From the NCBI GenBank assembly GCA_033980235.1, contig CM067067.1, positions 27,736,451 through 27,800,450 of the forward strand: 64,000 nt of DNA. The letters run 5' to 3'. Below the pieces are notes generated by a model. That model did no database searches. It saw nothing but the letters and a program-made list of their open reading frames with translations, and was not told where the DNA came from. The position numbers and the translations under genes were made by a program. Origin of the DNA: Diadema setosum (Eukaryota; Echinodermata; Echinoidea; Diadematoida; Diadematidae). Shown one piece after another: positions 10,946-23,435 of the stretch; position 1 is the first letter of the stretch; each line of letters begins with the position of its first letter.

Positions 10946-11785
10946 TGTGACCCGCTACAACAAAAGGATCCAAAAGTCGCGGGAGGTCGATATTCTGAAA
11001 ATGACACGACATTATTCCCTGACTCTTCCGTTTTAATTCCATGTATATGATTCATAAAAGTATTTGGTTGCGGAGATATCGATGATTTATGAGAGCATGT
11101 CAAGTGGTCTAGGAAATCAGCGTTTTAAGAAAACTGCTTCGTAAGTTTTCCTTCCGACGCAATCATGATTAAGGGGAGGTAAGACAGTTTTCACCTCTTG
11201 ACAATAGGAAGCATGCTTTTAGCAACCTCTGCGATGTTCATTCAAGCCAGCACAGTCTACGCACAACCAATCAGAAACCAGGATGCCACCTACTGACCAA
11301 TAAGATCACTCCTTCATTGCTAGGGGTGGAGTCTCTCTGCGGCGCAAATTCCAAATCTTCAGACACGTTTCTGTTCTGTTGAAAGTCAGAAAATCTTGGC
11401 CCAGAAAAATGCTTATTTCTTGCCTTTCCTTTGATTCATTTAAACTGATGTAGGTTATCATTCATCCAGTCGAAAATTATTATAAATCACAAAACTGGAA
11501 TGGGAACTTACATCGTGTGACGTGCAGGAATTTCACACACTGTATGATGCGCTTTCAGTGCACAAAAGACAGCTCGGAATCATTTAGATCGCCCGGTCCC
11601 AGGCGTGTGAAAGGTTGATCATTTAGCTTCGAAATTTCAACAGATAGAAGAAACATCAGACTACAAAGTTATATCAGAAACAGAAATTATATGGTTTTGG
11701 CCAATTTTGATGACCTGACTTCAAACTCGATTTTCTCGGCTCAGCCGTCAGTGACTTTCGGATTCTTTTGTCATTGCAGGTCACA
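10946..11785. mobile_element. 840-bp TIR element with TGTGACC ends
   Basis: The left end TGTGACCCGCTACAACAAAA and the right end (inverse: TGTGACCTGCAATGACAAAA) form about 28 bp of imperfect TIR. No transposase is present. It shares terminal TGTGACC with the elements at 20119-21518 and 23436-26762, suggesting one superfamily of non-autonomous elements. Confidence 0.65.
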
Positions 11786-11963
11786 TATGTTTTTAAAAAC
11801 TGCATAAATCACTTACTGTAAATAGGTTTGTGTTGAAGTAATTCATTGTGTAATCCGTCTTCTGCATATCTGGTACACATTTTCAAAAAGTAGTAATGAT
11901 TCCCAGAGCAAGTGATGATTTGCTATGCATTACCTCCTAAAAAGAACGGCCTGTTAGCTCGTA

Positions 11964-13309
11964 TTTTGAGCTCAACTGAGCCAAAGACTCAAGTGAGCCG
12001 TTGTGATCACTCTTCGTCCAGCGTCCATCATGCATCGTCTGTCATGCATCGTGCATAAACTTTTTACATTTTCATCTTTTTCTGGAAAACCCCATATCGG
12101 GTTTTCACCAAACTTTTCAAGTAGCATCCCTTCTAGGATAGGATCTTGTTCAAGTGGGCACCATACCCCACCAGGGGGGTCGAAATCCCCCACAATTATT
12201 AAAGAAATCTTTAAAGATTGTCTTCTCTAGAACCAGAAGTGATAGAGCTAAGTTAATACTATGAGTTAGTACATTGTGTCGTTTAAAGTTTGTTCATGGC
12301 GGATCCAGGGGTGCCCCCGTTGGTACCGGGGGGAGGTTGGGACTTCCAAATGGGGTCTAAATTTTACATTTTCATTTTCTTCTTGAAAACCCCACGATGG
12401 ATTTTCACCAAACTAGGCAGGTAGCATCCCTGTGGAAATAGGATCGCAACTTGTTCAAATGGACACCATGCTCCCCCTGAGGGGGGTCCTGGGGACCGAA
12501 GCCCCCATAAGTATTCAAGAATCTTCTTCTCTACAACCAGAAGTTATAGAGCTAAGTTAATACTGTGAGGTAGTATACATTGATAACACTGTAAGTTTGT
12601 TCTTTTTCTTGAAAACTCAATGATGGATTTTCACCAATCTTGGCAGATAGTACCCCGAGAGGTATAGGATCTCAATTTGTTCAAAGGGGCACAGTGCTCC
12701 ATCTGGGTGCCCTAAGAGGCCCACCCCCCCCCCCCCCACCCACCCCAAAAACAAAAACAAAAACAAAAACAAAAACAAAAAACGATAAATTTAGAAAAAA
12801 AAAAGGAATCTTGTTAAAAAACCTTTTTCTCTAGAACCAGAAATGATAGAGCCAGAATTGATATTATGAGTCAGTACATTGATGACCATAGTTTCAAGTT
12901 TGTTAATGGTAAATCCAGAGGTTCCCCCCCCCCCCTGGGGGGGGGTCAAAATTGGGGCCTGAATTGTATATTTTCATCTTTTCTTTCTTTCTTTCTTTTT
13001 TTTTTGAGATTGCAGTCTCAAATTTTCACAAAACATGGCAGATACAAATTGTTGTACATTGTGTTATCACATGAATATGGAATATATATTTGTACAAATT
13101 GACATGATTGCCAGGGGGAGGGGGAGGGGGGACAACTGGAGCACAATGCTTGAAGTTGGGGGAGGGGAGACAGAAGGACTCCTTTCAAATCTTCTTTTCT
13201 CAAATTGTAAGCGATTAGCTACTGAAGTGCTATGTGTAATTTAGATTAGTGACTGCTCGGAAGGTGACTTTGTGATACTCAGGTAAGCGCGAAAACCCTG
13301 GGTCTCTTG
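11964..13309 (+). mobile_element. Helitron-like element with ~300-bp tandem units, copy 1
   Basis: The 5' end resembles GAGCTCAACTGAGCC (subterminal repeat) and the 3' side has ATACTCAGGTAAGC, an ACCC..GGGT hairpin and CTTG. The interior is about four degenerate units, each with a phrase like ACATTTTCATCTTCTTCTTG, a GGCAGGTAGCATCCC-type phrase and a run of C or G (12721-12750, 12925-12950). An (AAAAAC)n run lies at 12747-12782 and (CTTT)n near 12980-13005. No coding. The second copy is at 51222-52267, which has the same start and end. Confidence 0.65.
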
Positions 13310-13797
13310 GGGTTGTTTTTTTTTTTTGGGGGGGGGGGGTTGCCAGTAGGTTTTCCTTCGTATGAGTACTTCATGTCTAGTACTTTTTAGCCTGTCTTGT
13401 TTGCTAAAATCAATTTGAAACATAAAATATAGTTTGATTATGGGATCATTTCTAATCATTGCCATCAAGACTGAAGAGATCATGAGAATGCAGTCTTTTA
13501 CTATATACATGATGACACAATTAATCACAAGATCAAATCTAAACATTCATACATGTTCGTAAACTTGCCCATGATATAAATTCAGGTCACATTCTCTCAT
13601 GAAGTGCTATATTTAGCTATACATCTTTAGTAGTAAGGTCGCTTAGTGAAATTACTGTTACACAGGGGATAAAAGCACCAAATTTGGAGAGATAACCACT
13701 CAGGGCCTACTCATTGATATTCAAGTAGGAGCCTTCTGGAAAATTGTTATTTCTATGGTATCAATGCTGAATTTTATTTTGCACAAAAATTTCATGT

Positions 13798-13960
13798 GCA
13801 TGAAACTTTCACAAATTTTGCAAGGAGCCAAGATTCACAAAAGCAAAATGCACTCAATTCTAGACAATGCACTGAATGCCAGTGGCAATTCGCACAAATT
13901 TCTTGCAGCATAAGAGATTAGCGGCTTCAATTCGTGAAAGTTTCATGACAGGAAAAAAAA
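13798..13960. repeat. Small MITE family (gcatgaaactttc), inverted copy
   Basis: Contains phrases such as GCATGAAACTTTCAC, GGAGCCAAGATTC and TGAATGCCAGTGGC, found in the opposite orientation at about 17139-17330 and again within 49418-49622. The outer ends of this copy are not well defined. Confidence 0.5.
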
Positions 13961-14109
13961 AACACTGTCTGAGGATGGTATAGTAACAAAAAAGAGGTTC
14001 AGATTTGTTGTACTTTTTCCCATTTTTCGTGGAACTGGAAAACATATTACACACTCTTGAATTCTATGATCAACAAGGCATTTGAAACATGGAGGAGGTT
14101 GAATTAATC

Positions 14110-16813
14110 AGTGGTTTATTTTTTAGAAAACTGCTGTTGAGATGCCACAGTGTGATGTACTATTGCTAATTCAGAGTTACGTACATTTACCTAGACCCTA
14201 TATTAATGGGGTTGCAGAACATTTTCTAAGTATCGTCCCAACTTTTGGGAAAGTTGTACGATCGTATAAACATTATGATGTCGATTTATATTGTTTAGAC
14301 TTAGCCAATGCTAGGTGGGATTGTGTGTATAAGTGTAAAGATGTGAATGATGCATATTCTGTATTTTATGGTATATTTCGGGAAATATGTGATAAACATG
14401 CTCCATTAAGAAAGAACAATAGTACTAGTCATTCAAATGTTACCCTAAAAATCCATGGGTAACAAAGGCGATTTTAAAATCAATTAAAAAGAAATACAAA
14501 TTGTATAAAAAGTATAGGTCATCAAATTTTGATCTAAAATATGAAAGGGAGTACAAGGTATATCGAAATATTCTAACTACTGTTTTGAAAAATGCCAAAC
14601 GGGTTTATTATAGTAGTATGTTTAATGATAATAAGCAAGATTCGGGTAAAACATGGAAAATAGTCAATGAGTTGTTAAATCCTGGTAAAGAACATACTGC
14701 AAGTTTAGAAATTGAAGAGTTGGAGGTTAATAAAGTTGATGAAGTTAAATCTGTTTTTTCTGCAAAAGAAATAGCAGAAGAGCTTAATGACTATTTTGTT
14801 ACTGTAGGACCAAAGTTGGCCACTAAGATTCCTGAAACACAAATTAATCTAAAAGAATTCTTGGGGGAAAAGAATAATAAATCGTTATTTTGGAGGTCAG
14901 TTACAGAAAAAGAAGTGTTCGATATTTTATTCGCATTAGACTCTAAGAAATCACATGGATATGATAATTTACCAGTAAGATTATTAAAGGATGCAGCAAG
15001 TTTTCTTTGTAAGCCATTGCTTTACATTTTTAATTTGTCCTTAGAAACTGGAATTTATCCTCAAGCCTTAAAGATAGCCAAAGTAACACCAATATATAAA
15101 AAAGGACCAAAATCGGACCCTGGAAATTACCGACCTATCTCCGTTCTGCCAATAATTGGAAAGGTTTTAGAGAAAATTGTAAATGATAGACTGGTTGATT
15201 TTTTTGAGTCCGATGATATCTTTTATAAACACCAATATGGCTTTCATAAAAGATACAGTACGAAATTGTCTTTAATTGATCTTGTAAATACACTAATGAC
15301 ATCACTTGATGAAGGAAAAGTAACACTTGGTATCTTTATAGATTTTAAAAAGGCTTTTGATACGATAAATCATGATATTCTTCTATGTAAACTGGCTCAT
15401 TATGGTGTTCGTGGAATTCCACATCAATGGTTTGCTGATTATCTGTCCAACAGATCTCAGCTGCTATCTTATAGAGGAATGGTCTCGACACCGAAGACTA
15501 TAACTTGTGGTGTCCCGCAAGGGTCAGTTTTGGGGCCAACACTCTTTTTGATATTTATAAATGATTTGCCACGCTCTTGCTCTTTCTTTAAATTCAGATT
15601 GTTTGCCGACGATTCAAATATTTTTCATACTTATGCTGCTCGCCAAAAAGAAATAGATGTGAATGAAGTAAATGAAAACCTACACAAAGTTCAAACATGG
15701 TGTAATGCCAATAAGATTACAATCAATTTAAAGAAAACAAATTATATGGTAATCAGAAGAAAACGCCAGTTAGTTTCGATGAGGGGTGCAATAAAACTAT
15801 CTGACACAGACATTGATGAAGTGAGTGTTGCATCCTTTATCGGAACTCAGATTGATTGTCATCTCACTTGGAAACCTCACATTCAATTGGTAAATAAATG
15901 TGTTCGAAGGAAAGTAGGTGTATTGTATAAATTAAGACAGTATGTTCCGCAGCGCATTCTTGTGCTTTTATATAAATCTTTTATACAACCACACATATTA
16001 TATGGTATTGAAGTATGGGGCAGTACTTATAAATCTCACTTAAATTGTATACATATTTCTCAAAAAATGGCTCTGAGAGCTATAACATTTTCGACTTTAC
16101 GAACACATTCAGAACCATTGTTCCAACGATTCAAACTTCTAGATGTTGTTAGGTTACATAAGTTCTCAGTTTTAACATTTATGTACGATCTCTGCAATGG
16201 AACTATTCCGCACCCTCTGTATGACTATTGCCAAATTGTGCATCATACTTACAGGACAAGAACAAATGAAAAAAGAATGTTGTACTTACCAAAATTTAGA
16301 ACCACACAGGGACAATTTTCAATTTCTTACTTAGGACCAAAACTTTGGAACACATTGCCACGAGAAATGCGTGAACAAAGCAAAAGATCTACATTTCGTA
16401 AATGCCTTGCAGATTTCCTTCTCTAATAGATATTGTATCAAGTATAATTAGTTTTCTATGTTAGAAAATATATGATGTACGTTGTATTTAAGTATTAACA
16501 GCCATTTCAACCAACCATGTAATAATTTTTCGTTTGTGTTTAGCTTTTAGTATGAAGATCAAGGTGACCAATCTCGACTAGCACGTGTGCTAACTTTTGG
16601 TTTCCTTGTTAACAACAACTTTGTAGAATTACGCTATTTATGTATCGCATTTAAATCTCAAATGTCTTCATTTAATCATGTTATTGTAAAGGAGTAATAG
16701 ATAAGTATTTTTTTTTTCATATATGTATGTAAATACAATTGTATAATGATTGAAAATGTACATGTTCAAATGTTGTTGCTAATAAAAACTTCAAACTTCA
16801 AACTTCAAACTTC
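14110..16813 (+). mobile_element. LINE with open 641-codon reverse transcriptase frame
   Basis: The open frame runs from about 14450 to 16426. RT motifs are in order: SHGYDNLPVRLLKDA, NYRPISVLPIIGKVLEKIV, QYGFHKRYSTKLSL, FIDFKKAFDTINHDIL, GVPQGSVLGPTLFL and the catalytic FADDS at about 15601-15615 (the usual FADD with the aspartate pair intact). A thumb and C-terminal region follow, ending YLGPKLWNTLPREMR. Upstream (14142-14445), the end of the endonuclease/linker region is readable but separated by a frameshift near 14445. The endonuclease domain itself is missing. The 3' end carries tandem copies of an ACTTCAA unit (16785-16813), then poly-T. The clade (CR1/Crack/Daphne-like?) is not settled. 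It lies in the same orientation as the host gene. Confidence 0.85.
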
Positions 16814-17138
16814 AATTTTTTTTTTTTTTTTTTTGGGGGGGAAGGGGTGTTCAAGGGTCAGTGATCTCCCAGTCCCCTTAACATTACAAAAAGTTCTCAA
16901 GCCCCTTTGATACGTAACTAAATTGTGAATGGTACATCACACTATGACACCTCAACAGCATTTTCTCGTCATAAATCGGTATTAATTCAACCACATCCGT
17001 GTTTCAAATGTTTTGTTCATCATAGAATACCAAATTGGTTCATGTTTTTCTGTTTCATGAAAAAAAAAATACAACAAATCCGACCCTCTTTTTTATTGTT
17101 ATTCTCCCTCAGATCCATAAATACAGTGGTATTTTCAG
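16814..17138. other. Poly-T/G run and AT-rich spacer
   Basis: A T-run followed by a G-run at about 16816-16850, then AT-rich intron sequence with no gene visible. Confidence 0.5.
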
Positions 17139-17335
17139 GACATGAAACTTTCGCGAATTGGAGCCAATGATCTTCTTCGCTGCATGAAACTTCTGCAAAT
17201 GGCCACTGGCATTCGATTCATTTTAGAATCACATGCATTTTGCTTTTGCAAATCTTGGCTCCTCTTGAAATTTGCAAAAGTTTCATGCATGCGAAACTTT
17301 CTGCAAAATGAAATTCAGCATTTAGACCGTGAAAA
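17139..17335. repeat. Small MITE family (gcatgaaactttc), copy 2
   Basis: The two halves repeat CATGAAACTTTCG-type phrases in opposite orientation (17140 and about 17280), giving a foldback of roughly 190 bp. Related to 13798-13960 and 49418-49622. Confidence 0.55.
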
Positions 17336-17515
17336 TAAAAATGTTCCAGAGGGTATTAGTTTTATTGTTTAGTGGAACAGGCCCATGAGTGTATAATATG
17401 CAGATGCATCAATAATCATAATTATCCTTATGTCTGCAGCTTTCTATAGGGAGAGTTTTGGAATATTGATGATGTAACATTGTTAAAAACTATTTCATTC
17501 CATGTGTTTCTTTAG

Positions 17516-17712
17516 ACCGACTTTCCAAGATACCACCCTGTTGAATACACTCACAAAAATGTCCTAGCTGAGCCTCACTGGGCAGATGTAGATCTGATGA
17601 AGCATCCCAAGAATGCCAGGCCAGTGCTGATGTACAACCAGAATGACACCAATTGTAATTACAATAGGATGAGCCACATGCCCCCATACCAGATCAAGGA
17701 TGGCCTTCCTCT
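17516..17712 (+). CDS. TRPM2: Exon 2 in window: NUDT9-homology domain, middle
   Basis: The acceptor is GTTTCTTTAG and the donor GTGAGT begins at 17713. The exon is 197 bp: 65 codons plus two bases (CT) of a leucine codon finished by the next exon. Recognisable stretches are TDFPRYHPVEYT, NVLAEPHWADVDL and PPYQIKDGLPL. NUDT9 has a similar YKPVEYT and RWAD pattern, and TRPM2 has a GLPLNP junction. The region is less diverged from NUDT9 than vertebrate TRPM2 is, as expected for an invertebrate TRPM2. It forms part of the N-lobe of the ADP-ribose-binding domain (family knowledge). The open frame, phases and splice sites all look intact. Confidence 0.8.
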
Positions 17713-17754
17713 GTGAGTATTATCTTATAACAGTTAAAATCTATCTGTCATTTT

Positions 17755-19771
17755 TATGCCTCTGCCACGAAGTGGAGCCCGAGGCATTATGTTTTCAGGC
17801 TGTCAGTCCGTCCTTCCGTCCGTGATTAATTTTGTGGACTTGTGGACAGCGTAATCATCATACTATAATTCGAGCAACGTTTGTCTGTCTGTTTGTCTGT
17901 CTGTTTGTTCCTCTACTCCTCCCAGGTCCTTGGTCCGATCTCCATCAAACTTAGTGGGTGGATGCAGGTTGACCGCGAAATTGCCGTTGAGGGGTTCATT
18001 TTTGGAAAGGTCAAGGTCACTGGGGTCAAAGGTCAAATAACTTCAGACACTCGATAGAGGGCGCTATGTAGGCCTATTATATGGGGATTCCCCCAGAAAT
18101 ATAATCAGACACCCGATAGAGGGCGCTATGTAGGCCTACTTATGTGGGGATTCCCAGGTGTACGCCAAAGAGATTTTTCTCCTCAAAATCTCTTTGGTGT
18201 ACGCCTACTTATGCTTCCAGCAAGTTTGTCCAAGATCGGACCAAGGAGTAGCGCAAAACAGATATTTGACGTCTGTTGACCCAGTGACCTTGACCATTTC
18301 TGGGGGAATCCCCATGGAGGATTTCTGACACTCCACGGGTACATTGACTAGTTACTAAAAAAACCATTTGAGGTATCCTAATGAAACTTGGCATGTATAA
18401 TACAGTTCGACCTCGATTATCCGGCCTCCTTTTATCCAGAAATCTCTATTATCTGGACGCGTTCACGCAGCGAAGGACTTTTTTTTTCATCCAAAAATTG
18501 AGAAAAAACAGTGACTTTCATGGATCTATTTCACTAATTTCATAAGATGTGCATGATAGGTTTCTCAATATCTAATGAGGTAAAGCATGTATGATGTTCA
18601 CATAAAGATATACTTTATTTTTGTGAAGAAGGGTCTACAATTTTGCGCAGGCTAGCATAGATTACACCACCGTTGCGGGGTACGCTACCTGCCTAGCTGC
18701 CAGTGCACTGGGACGGCAGCTTGGATGGCAGCTATATATATACATTAACATTGTGTCTCCATATCCGGCCAATTTGCTTATCCGGATGAGTGCCGGTCCC
18801 GACATGGCCAGATAATCGAGGTCAAACTGTAGTGGACGAAGTTGTGCCTATCAACTTTTGGGTGCACATGCTCAAGGTCAATGGTCAAGGTCAAATGCTC
18901 AAAGTTTCACTATTTCCCCATATTTATGCAATGCTGCAAGGTATTGTCTTGAAACTTAATGTGTACTTGTATTCCCGAATAAAGATTCTCTAGAGAAAAT
19001 TTGGGGCCATGAGGTCAAAGGTCAAGTGAAAATGTTAAAATTTCACTTCTCGGAAATGGTTCAAGGTACATTCATGAAACTTAGTGCATATGCATGTACT
19101 GACTAGCAGTGATTAGCTTGTGAACTTTGGGGTCAAAGGTCTAGGGTCAATGGTCAAGGTTAACTCAAACTTTGACTATTTCCCTCATATCTATTCAATG
19201 TCTCAAGGATTTTTCTTGAACCTTAGTGTATATGAATTACCCAAAAGAGACTCTCTGGGAAGGTTTTTATTTTTGCCAAAAGGTCAAAGATCAAGTAAAA
19301 ATACACAATTTCACTTCTTCCTCCAAATCTCGGAAGTGGCTCAAGGTATCATGATGAAACTTATATATTAATGCATGTACTGCCTGACAGTGATTCTGTT
19401 GGGAGTTTCAGGGTCATGAGGTCAAGGGTCTAAGGTTGGATTAAAGTGATTAAATTTTGCTATTTGGCACTGTTTTTGACAATTGAAATTATTCAATGCA
19501 TATTTCAAACTTTTTATGAAAGGGTCAAAGGTCAAGTAAAAATCTTGAAATCGCCAAATACCTGTTCTCTCTAAGTAATAAACAATATAGCCACTAATCC
19601 AATTAAACCAAGTTCAAGGAAAGTGAATATTCAACACATTTGTGACAAACATGTAATTTTATTATTTTGCCAATATATGTGAAACTGGCATTACACATTG
19701 TTGAGACATACTATAGACCTATAAGGAGAAGCATATATCAGGCATACAAGTCCCCATGGCGACATGTTTAA
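17755..19771 (+). mobile_element. Helitron-like element rich in GGTCA repeats
   Basis: It starts TATGCCTCTGCCACG; the inverse AGGCATA is at about 19740, followed by an imperfect hairpin GTCCCCATGGCGAC and TGTTTAA. The interior has degenerate tandem units with AAGGTCAAAGGTCAA-type phrases and CTCAAGGTA.. TGAAACTTA phrases. Perfect DR1 motifs (RGGTCA-N-RGGTCA) lie at 18023, 19012 and 19522. A small hairpin (GTACGCCAAAGAGATTTT and inverse) lies at about 18157-18205. A pogo-like MITE is nested at 18403-18829. The 3' boundary is less certain than in the other families. Confidence 0.55.
18403..18829. mobile_element. 427-bp pogo/Tigger-like MITE with TA duplication
   Basis: The TIR CAGTTCGACCTCGATTATC is matched by its inverse with one mismatch at the right end, and TA flanks both sides (18401-18402 and 18830-18831). 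A CAGT start, about 20-bp TIRs and a TA target are typical of pogo/Tigger-type non-autonomous elements. No coding. Confidence 0.85.
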
Positions 19772-20118
19772 TTTTTATTATCATTATCACCATTTAAAAC
19801 CAGTGCCATCATGTGAATTATCTCATCAATCTTCATTATTTCTTCTGTTCTCAAATTTTAAATCCCTTTTTCATGAAATGAATTGGATTAGAATATTTCA
19901 GAAAGTTACAAGTTGCCTAGATACAAATTTAAGCAGTAAACTCTAATGGTGCCAGAAATAGATGCTGTTGTGCCAAGGCTTGTTTTCGACCATGACTCAA
20001 ACATCATCCATGGCATCATTAGTTGCTAGTTTTGTTTTTTCATAGGTACCTCTTCTGAAACTACACTGTTACCACAATACCTCACAGTGTATCAGTGATA
20101 AGTCTGCTACTATACAAA
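19772..20118. other. AT-rich intron, nothing recognised
   Basis: No ORF, TIR or strong repeat seen. Confidence 0.5.
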
Positions 20119-21518
20119 TGTGACCCGCGACAACGGTTTCAGGCAAAAGTCGCAACAGCAAGTTTCCTCCTAGGCGGGGTACAAAGATCTTTACCATTAT
20201 TTTTGTCGATTTGGGTTTTTTGCAGAAATCAAATCTTTGATATGTTTTCTACATCTACACCAAATTTCGTAGCATAAGACTACGTTTTTCCTATCGAAAA
20301 TGGAATTTTTAGCACCGTATGTTAGATCGCACTCGTCAGTTTCGAGCTTCTTTCGAACGCCGTGCCAATATCCCCAGCGTTGCTACGGCACAATGTCTCG
20401 CATGCGATTGGCTGGTGCGTCGCGCAAATTTACATAATTCGGCTTTCGGAGACCCCAGTTGCAGCGTTTGGGGAATGCTTTGTCTACGCGTGCATGTGTG
20501 ATTACATGCTCCATTGTTCTTGCTATAGTGGTTTATACGCTGTAGTGCGTGCTCTTCGTTTGGCCTTTTATCCAAACTATTCTACCGCAATGTTCGACAA
20601 CGGAAGTGAAACAAATATCATGTACGTAGCACGACATAATCGTGTGAAAAGAAAAAAAAAGTCTACTTGCATATGTAGTAAAAATTATGACAGCAGACTG
20701 ACTCAAGGGAAGGTAGATGAGAGGAAAGGAGAGGTCACATGAAACCAGTTATATTCAAATACTACACATCAAGATCGCACGAAACTAACGAGTTGTGTTT
20801 GTTTGTTTTAATATAATTAACACCACCAAACAAGGCAACATATGCACGGCTTGTAAAAGCAAAACAAACAAGAAGCGTGACCTTTGCCAGCACTGTCATT
20901 TATCTGCCTTCAAAAGGGTCGGCAATGATAAAGTCAAATCAACAACAATGAAAACGCGATTTGTAAATGTGTGGATTCGCCACCCGCTCCTGTTACATAC
21001 ACATGGTCATGGCGTGCGGATGCCATTGCGTAATGCGTGCGCCCTTACACATGTACACCATACGTGCAATTATCGTATCCGCCATCTTGAAAGACGTAAT
21101 GGTAAAACAAACCCCAGCGAACCGCATTGTTTTTCGGCTCCATACGCTGAGCTGCTAGGAAGGGTGCCCGGGAAATTTGACTCTCTCAGTGAGCCAATCA
21201 GAAGGCAATGTGGTTGCTAGAGGCGGAGCTTAACATCGATTGGCACCATCGTACGGATGGGTGATTCTCACCTCGCATCGCCGCTCGGACATTGTCTTTG
21301 AGAAAGAGGTGAATCTTCAAAGCCCGTTTTCTCGCAATTTTGTCAGGCTAACAACTTAAAAAGTGCATTTTATTTCGCTTTCCATGACCACTTACAGTGC
21401 CGAAGAATGCAAGTGTTTTATATCAATGCAAAGCTTAGGAAATGGGCAATGTGATTCAGTGAAAAAGTGAATTTTCAAAATGCCCGACTTTTGCCTGAAA
21501 CCGTTGTCGCCGGTCACA
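20119..21518. mobile_element. 1.4-kb TIR element with TGTGACC ends
   Basis: The left end TGTGACCCGCGACAACGGTT is matched by the inverted right end with a few differences over about 34 bp. The frames inside (for example 20795-21220) show no family features. It is related by its ends to 10946-11785 and 23436-26762. It directly abuts the palindrome at 21519-21687. Confidence 0.7.
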
Positions 21519-21687
21519 AATGATGCACAGGATAGAGTGTGTTAGTGAAGGTGCGGCACGCTCGAGAGTATTGACAATGGTGCGACATGCACGAGGCGCA
21601 GCCGAGTGCATGTTTGCAACCGTTGTCAATACTCGAGAGTGCGCCGCACCTTCACTAACGCCACGAAATAATCCTGTGCATCATTTG
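21519..21687. repeat. Long near-perfect palindrome (~170 bp)
   Basis: The arms begin AAATGATGCACAGGA and end TCCTGTGCATCATTT. The inner arms GAGAGTATTGACAATGGT and inverse are nearly perfect, and the centre carries CACGAGGCGCAGCCGAGTGC. It can form a long hairpin. It could be a foldback MITE. Confidence 0.8.
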
Positions 21688-22480
21688 TTTTATAAAATGG
21701 GTCGAAAACTGACAGCATTATTCACGTACCTTTGTGGGTCAATACCAGTCAGCTCCATGTAGCACTCGCTCAAAAGTCAAGATGTCCGAAGATGTTCGTC
21801 CCAAACATTTACACACGTCGCACTCGGAAATCCCGCACATAAGTACTGTACGTACGTATAAGAGTATACGTACGGTACGTGTTATGCACAAGAAAGGCCG
21901 CCGGCTGTTGTGGCAGCCCGAACTAGAAGTTGTTTACAGGATTGACAGCGCGTATAGTAGCGCGTGACGCACTTGTAACAACTGATTGAGTGCGCACTGC
22001 TAGTGTAAACATTGTGACGTACGTCAGGCCAGGGAGGTGGAAGAGAGACTCTTCTTAGTGCATACCTGAAGAAATTAATGCACGCACACGTGACTCATTT
22101 CAGCGCTTCCAATTGGCTACATTCTTGAACCCATTTTATAATACTAGTTACTGCAGCCAGTATAACTGCCCCTGCTCCTTCCAGGGAGGTGAGACTAAAA
22201 GGAGAGAACACTGGACTAGTATCACTTGAACCACCGTCAGTGCCGCTCTCCCCAAGCAACCATTCCACTGACTACATTACTGCCACTTGGCCACACAGCA
22301 CGCATGCGCAATGCTTGTCTATCACTCAGAACCAGGGAGGGTCTCACCTCCCTGGTCGGAACCGTGCGTCCGCATGGCAATGATGCATCATAGCAGGGAG
22401 GTGTCACCTCCCTAATTATAGGTTATGTTTGACATTTTGCAGCCAGTAGACTTGTATTGAATGTACATAATAACTATAAA
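21688..22480. other. Region with repeated GGGAGGTGA blocks
   Basis: Short inverted blocks of CCAGGGAGGTG and its complement occur at about 22030, 22183, 22330-22355 and 22395-22415. No gene recognised. Confidence 0.4.
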
Positions 22481-22549
22481 ACTCGTATGAACATGTAAAT
22501 TAGCGACAAAAGCTGAGCTCAGTAGATTTCTGTGTTCGCTGACCCTAGT

Positions 22550-22730
22550 CATCCCATTCAGGTGCCTGGTTTTATATAGAACAAAAGGGTCTGTGAGCCT
22601 ATCAGTGCATGCTCTATTCATACATCGCACCCGATAGATATTTCCATTGTTCGATGGCACATGTAGTTGACCATGGAAAAGGGGATACATGCATCACTTG
22701 ACTGCTTTCGCACAGGTGGATAACCAACCT
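22550..22730. repeat. Dispersed repeat, matched in inverse orientation at 35690-35880
   Basis: Phrases such as GGCACATGTAGTTGACCATG and the ACAAAAGGGTCTGTGAGCC region recur inverted at about 35690-35880 inside the 9.1-kb TIR element. The family is unknown and no coding is seen. Confidence 0.6.
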
Positions 22731-22859
22731 GTCTGTTTTCTGTTGACGGGCAAAAAGAATCTCGTTTGGGGGCATTAAGGGCACTCAGAGAATTGCAGAA
22801 AGAACTGGTTATTACATGCCACAAAGAACACAAACCAAAGGGACTTTGACAAACCATAA

Positions 22860-23435
22860 TACAGTGTGAAATATTTTTTTGACTTTGACCCTACTTTTCA
22901 CGGCCAATTAAGACGGCATCCAATCAAGACATCGCTGTTTTGTAAAATGATTCAGACTACATTTTCTCTACATGTCTAGAAAATAGGAAGATTGAACATG
23001 TCATTCCAAAGATACATACTAAAATAGTCTGAAATACAAAACATATTAAACAACTTTGACCATTGACCCCTAGTTACATAACCCTGATCGCATGTGATTA
23101 TAAACTCGTCATCTTGTAAAATGATTAAATTTACGTGGTCTATATATGTCCAAATACTGAGGCAACAATAAGCATTTTTTACTTTGACCCTAATTAACAT
23201 ATCCAAGATGTTGGCATCTTATCAAGACGTCACTACTTTATGAAATGATCTCATAACATATCCCACATATGTCCAAAATATGGGGGATATAGGTCATGCG
23301 TTTCTAAAGACTAAAACTAGTACAGATTATTTATTCTACAATACATAACTGAGTATTGTTGACCCCAGTTTACGTAGCCAAAATTGCATCTGACCAAGAA
23401 GTTTTTTATAATATGATCAAGTACCATGGTCTATA
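22860..23435. repeat. Degenerate ~150-bp tandem repeat (TTTGACCCTA.. family)
   Basis: Units begin with a TTTGACCCTA-like phrase followed by a phrase on the pattern CAAGATGGCATCTGATCAAGA and TAAAATGATC. Continued after the nested element at 26763-26900, and a related copy lies at 46750-46860. Confidence 0.6.

Larger units (their letters stand above)
10203..17515 (+). other. Intron, 7313 bp, between NUDT9H exons 1 and 2
   Basis: Phase 0 on both sides (donor GTGGGT, acceptor TTTCTTTAG). The protein reads on directly from VPWE to TDF, as in TRPM2, so no exon appears to be missing. It contains an (AAT)n microsatellite, a TGTGACC-ended element, a Helitron-like tandem-repeat element, two copies of a small MITE family and a LINE with an open RT frame. 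Confidence 0.75.

Noticed and set aside
20319..21220. Overlapping frames inside the TGTGACC element as a possible gene
   Set aside because: Short, overlapping and without a recognisable domain or splice pattern.
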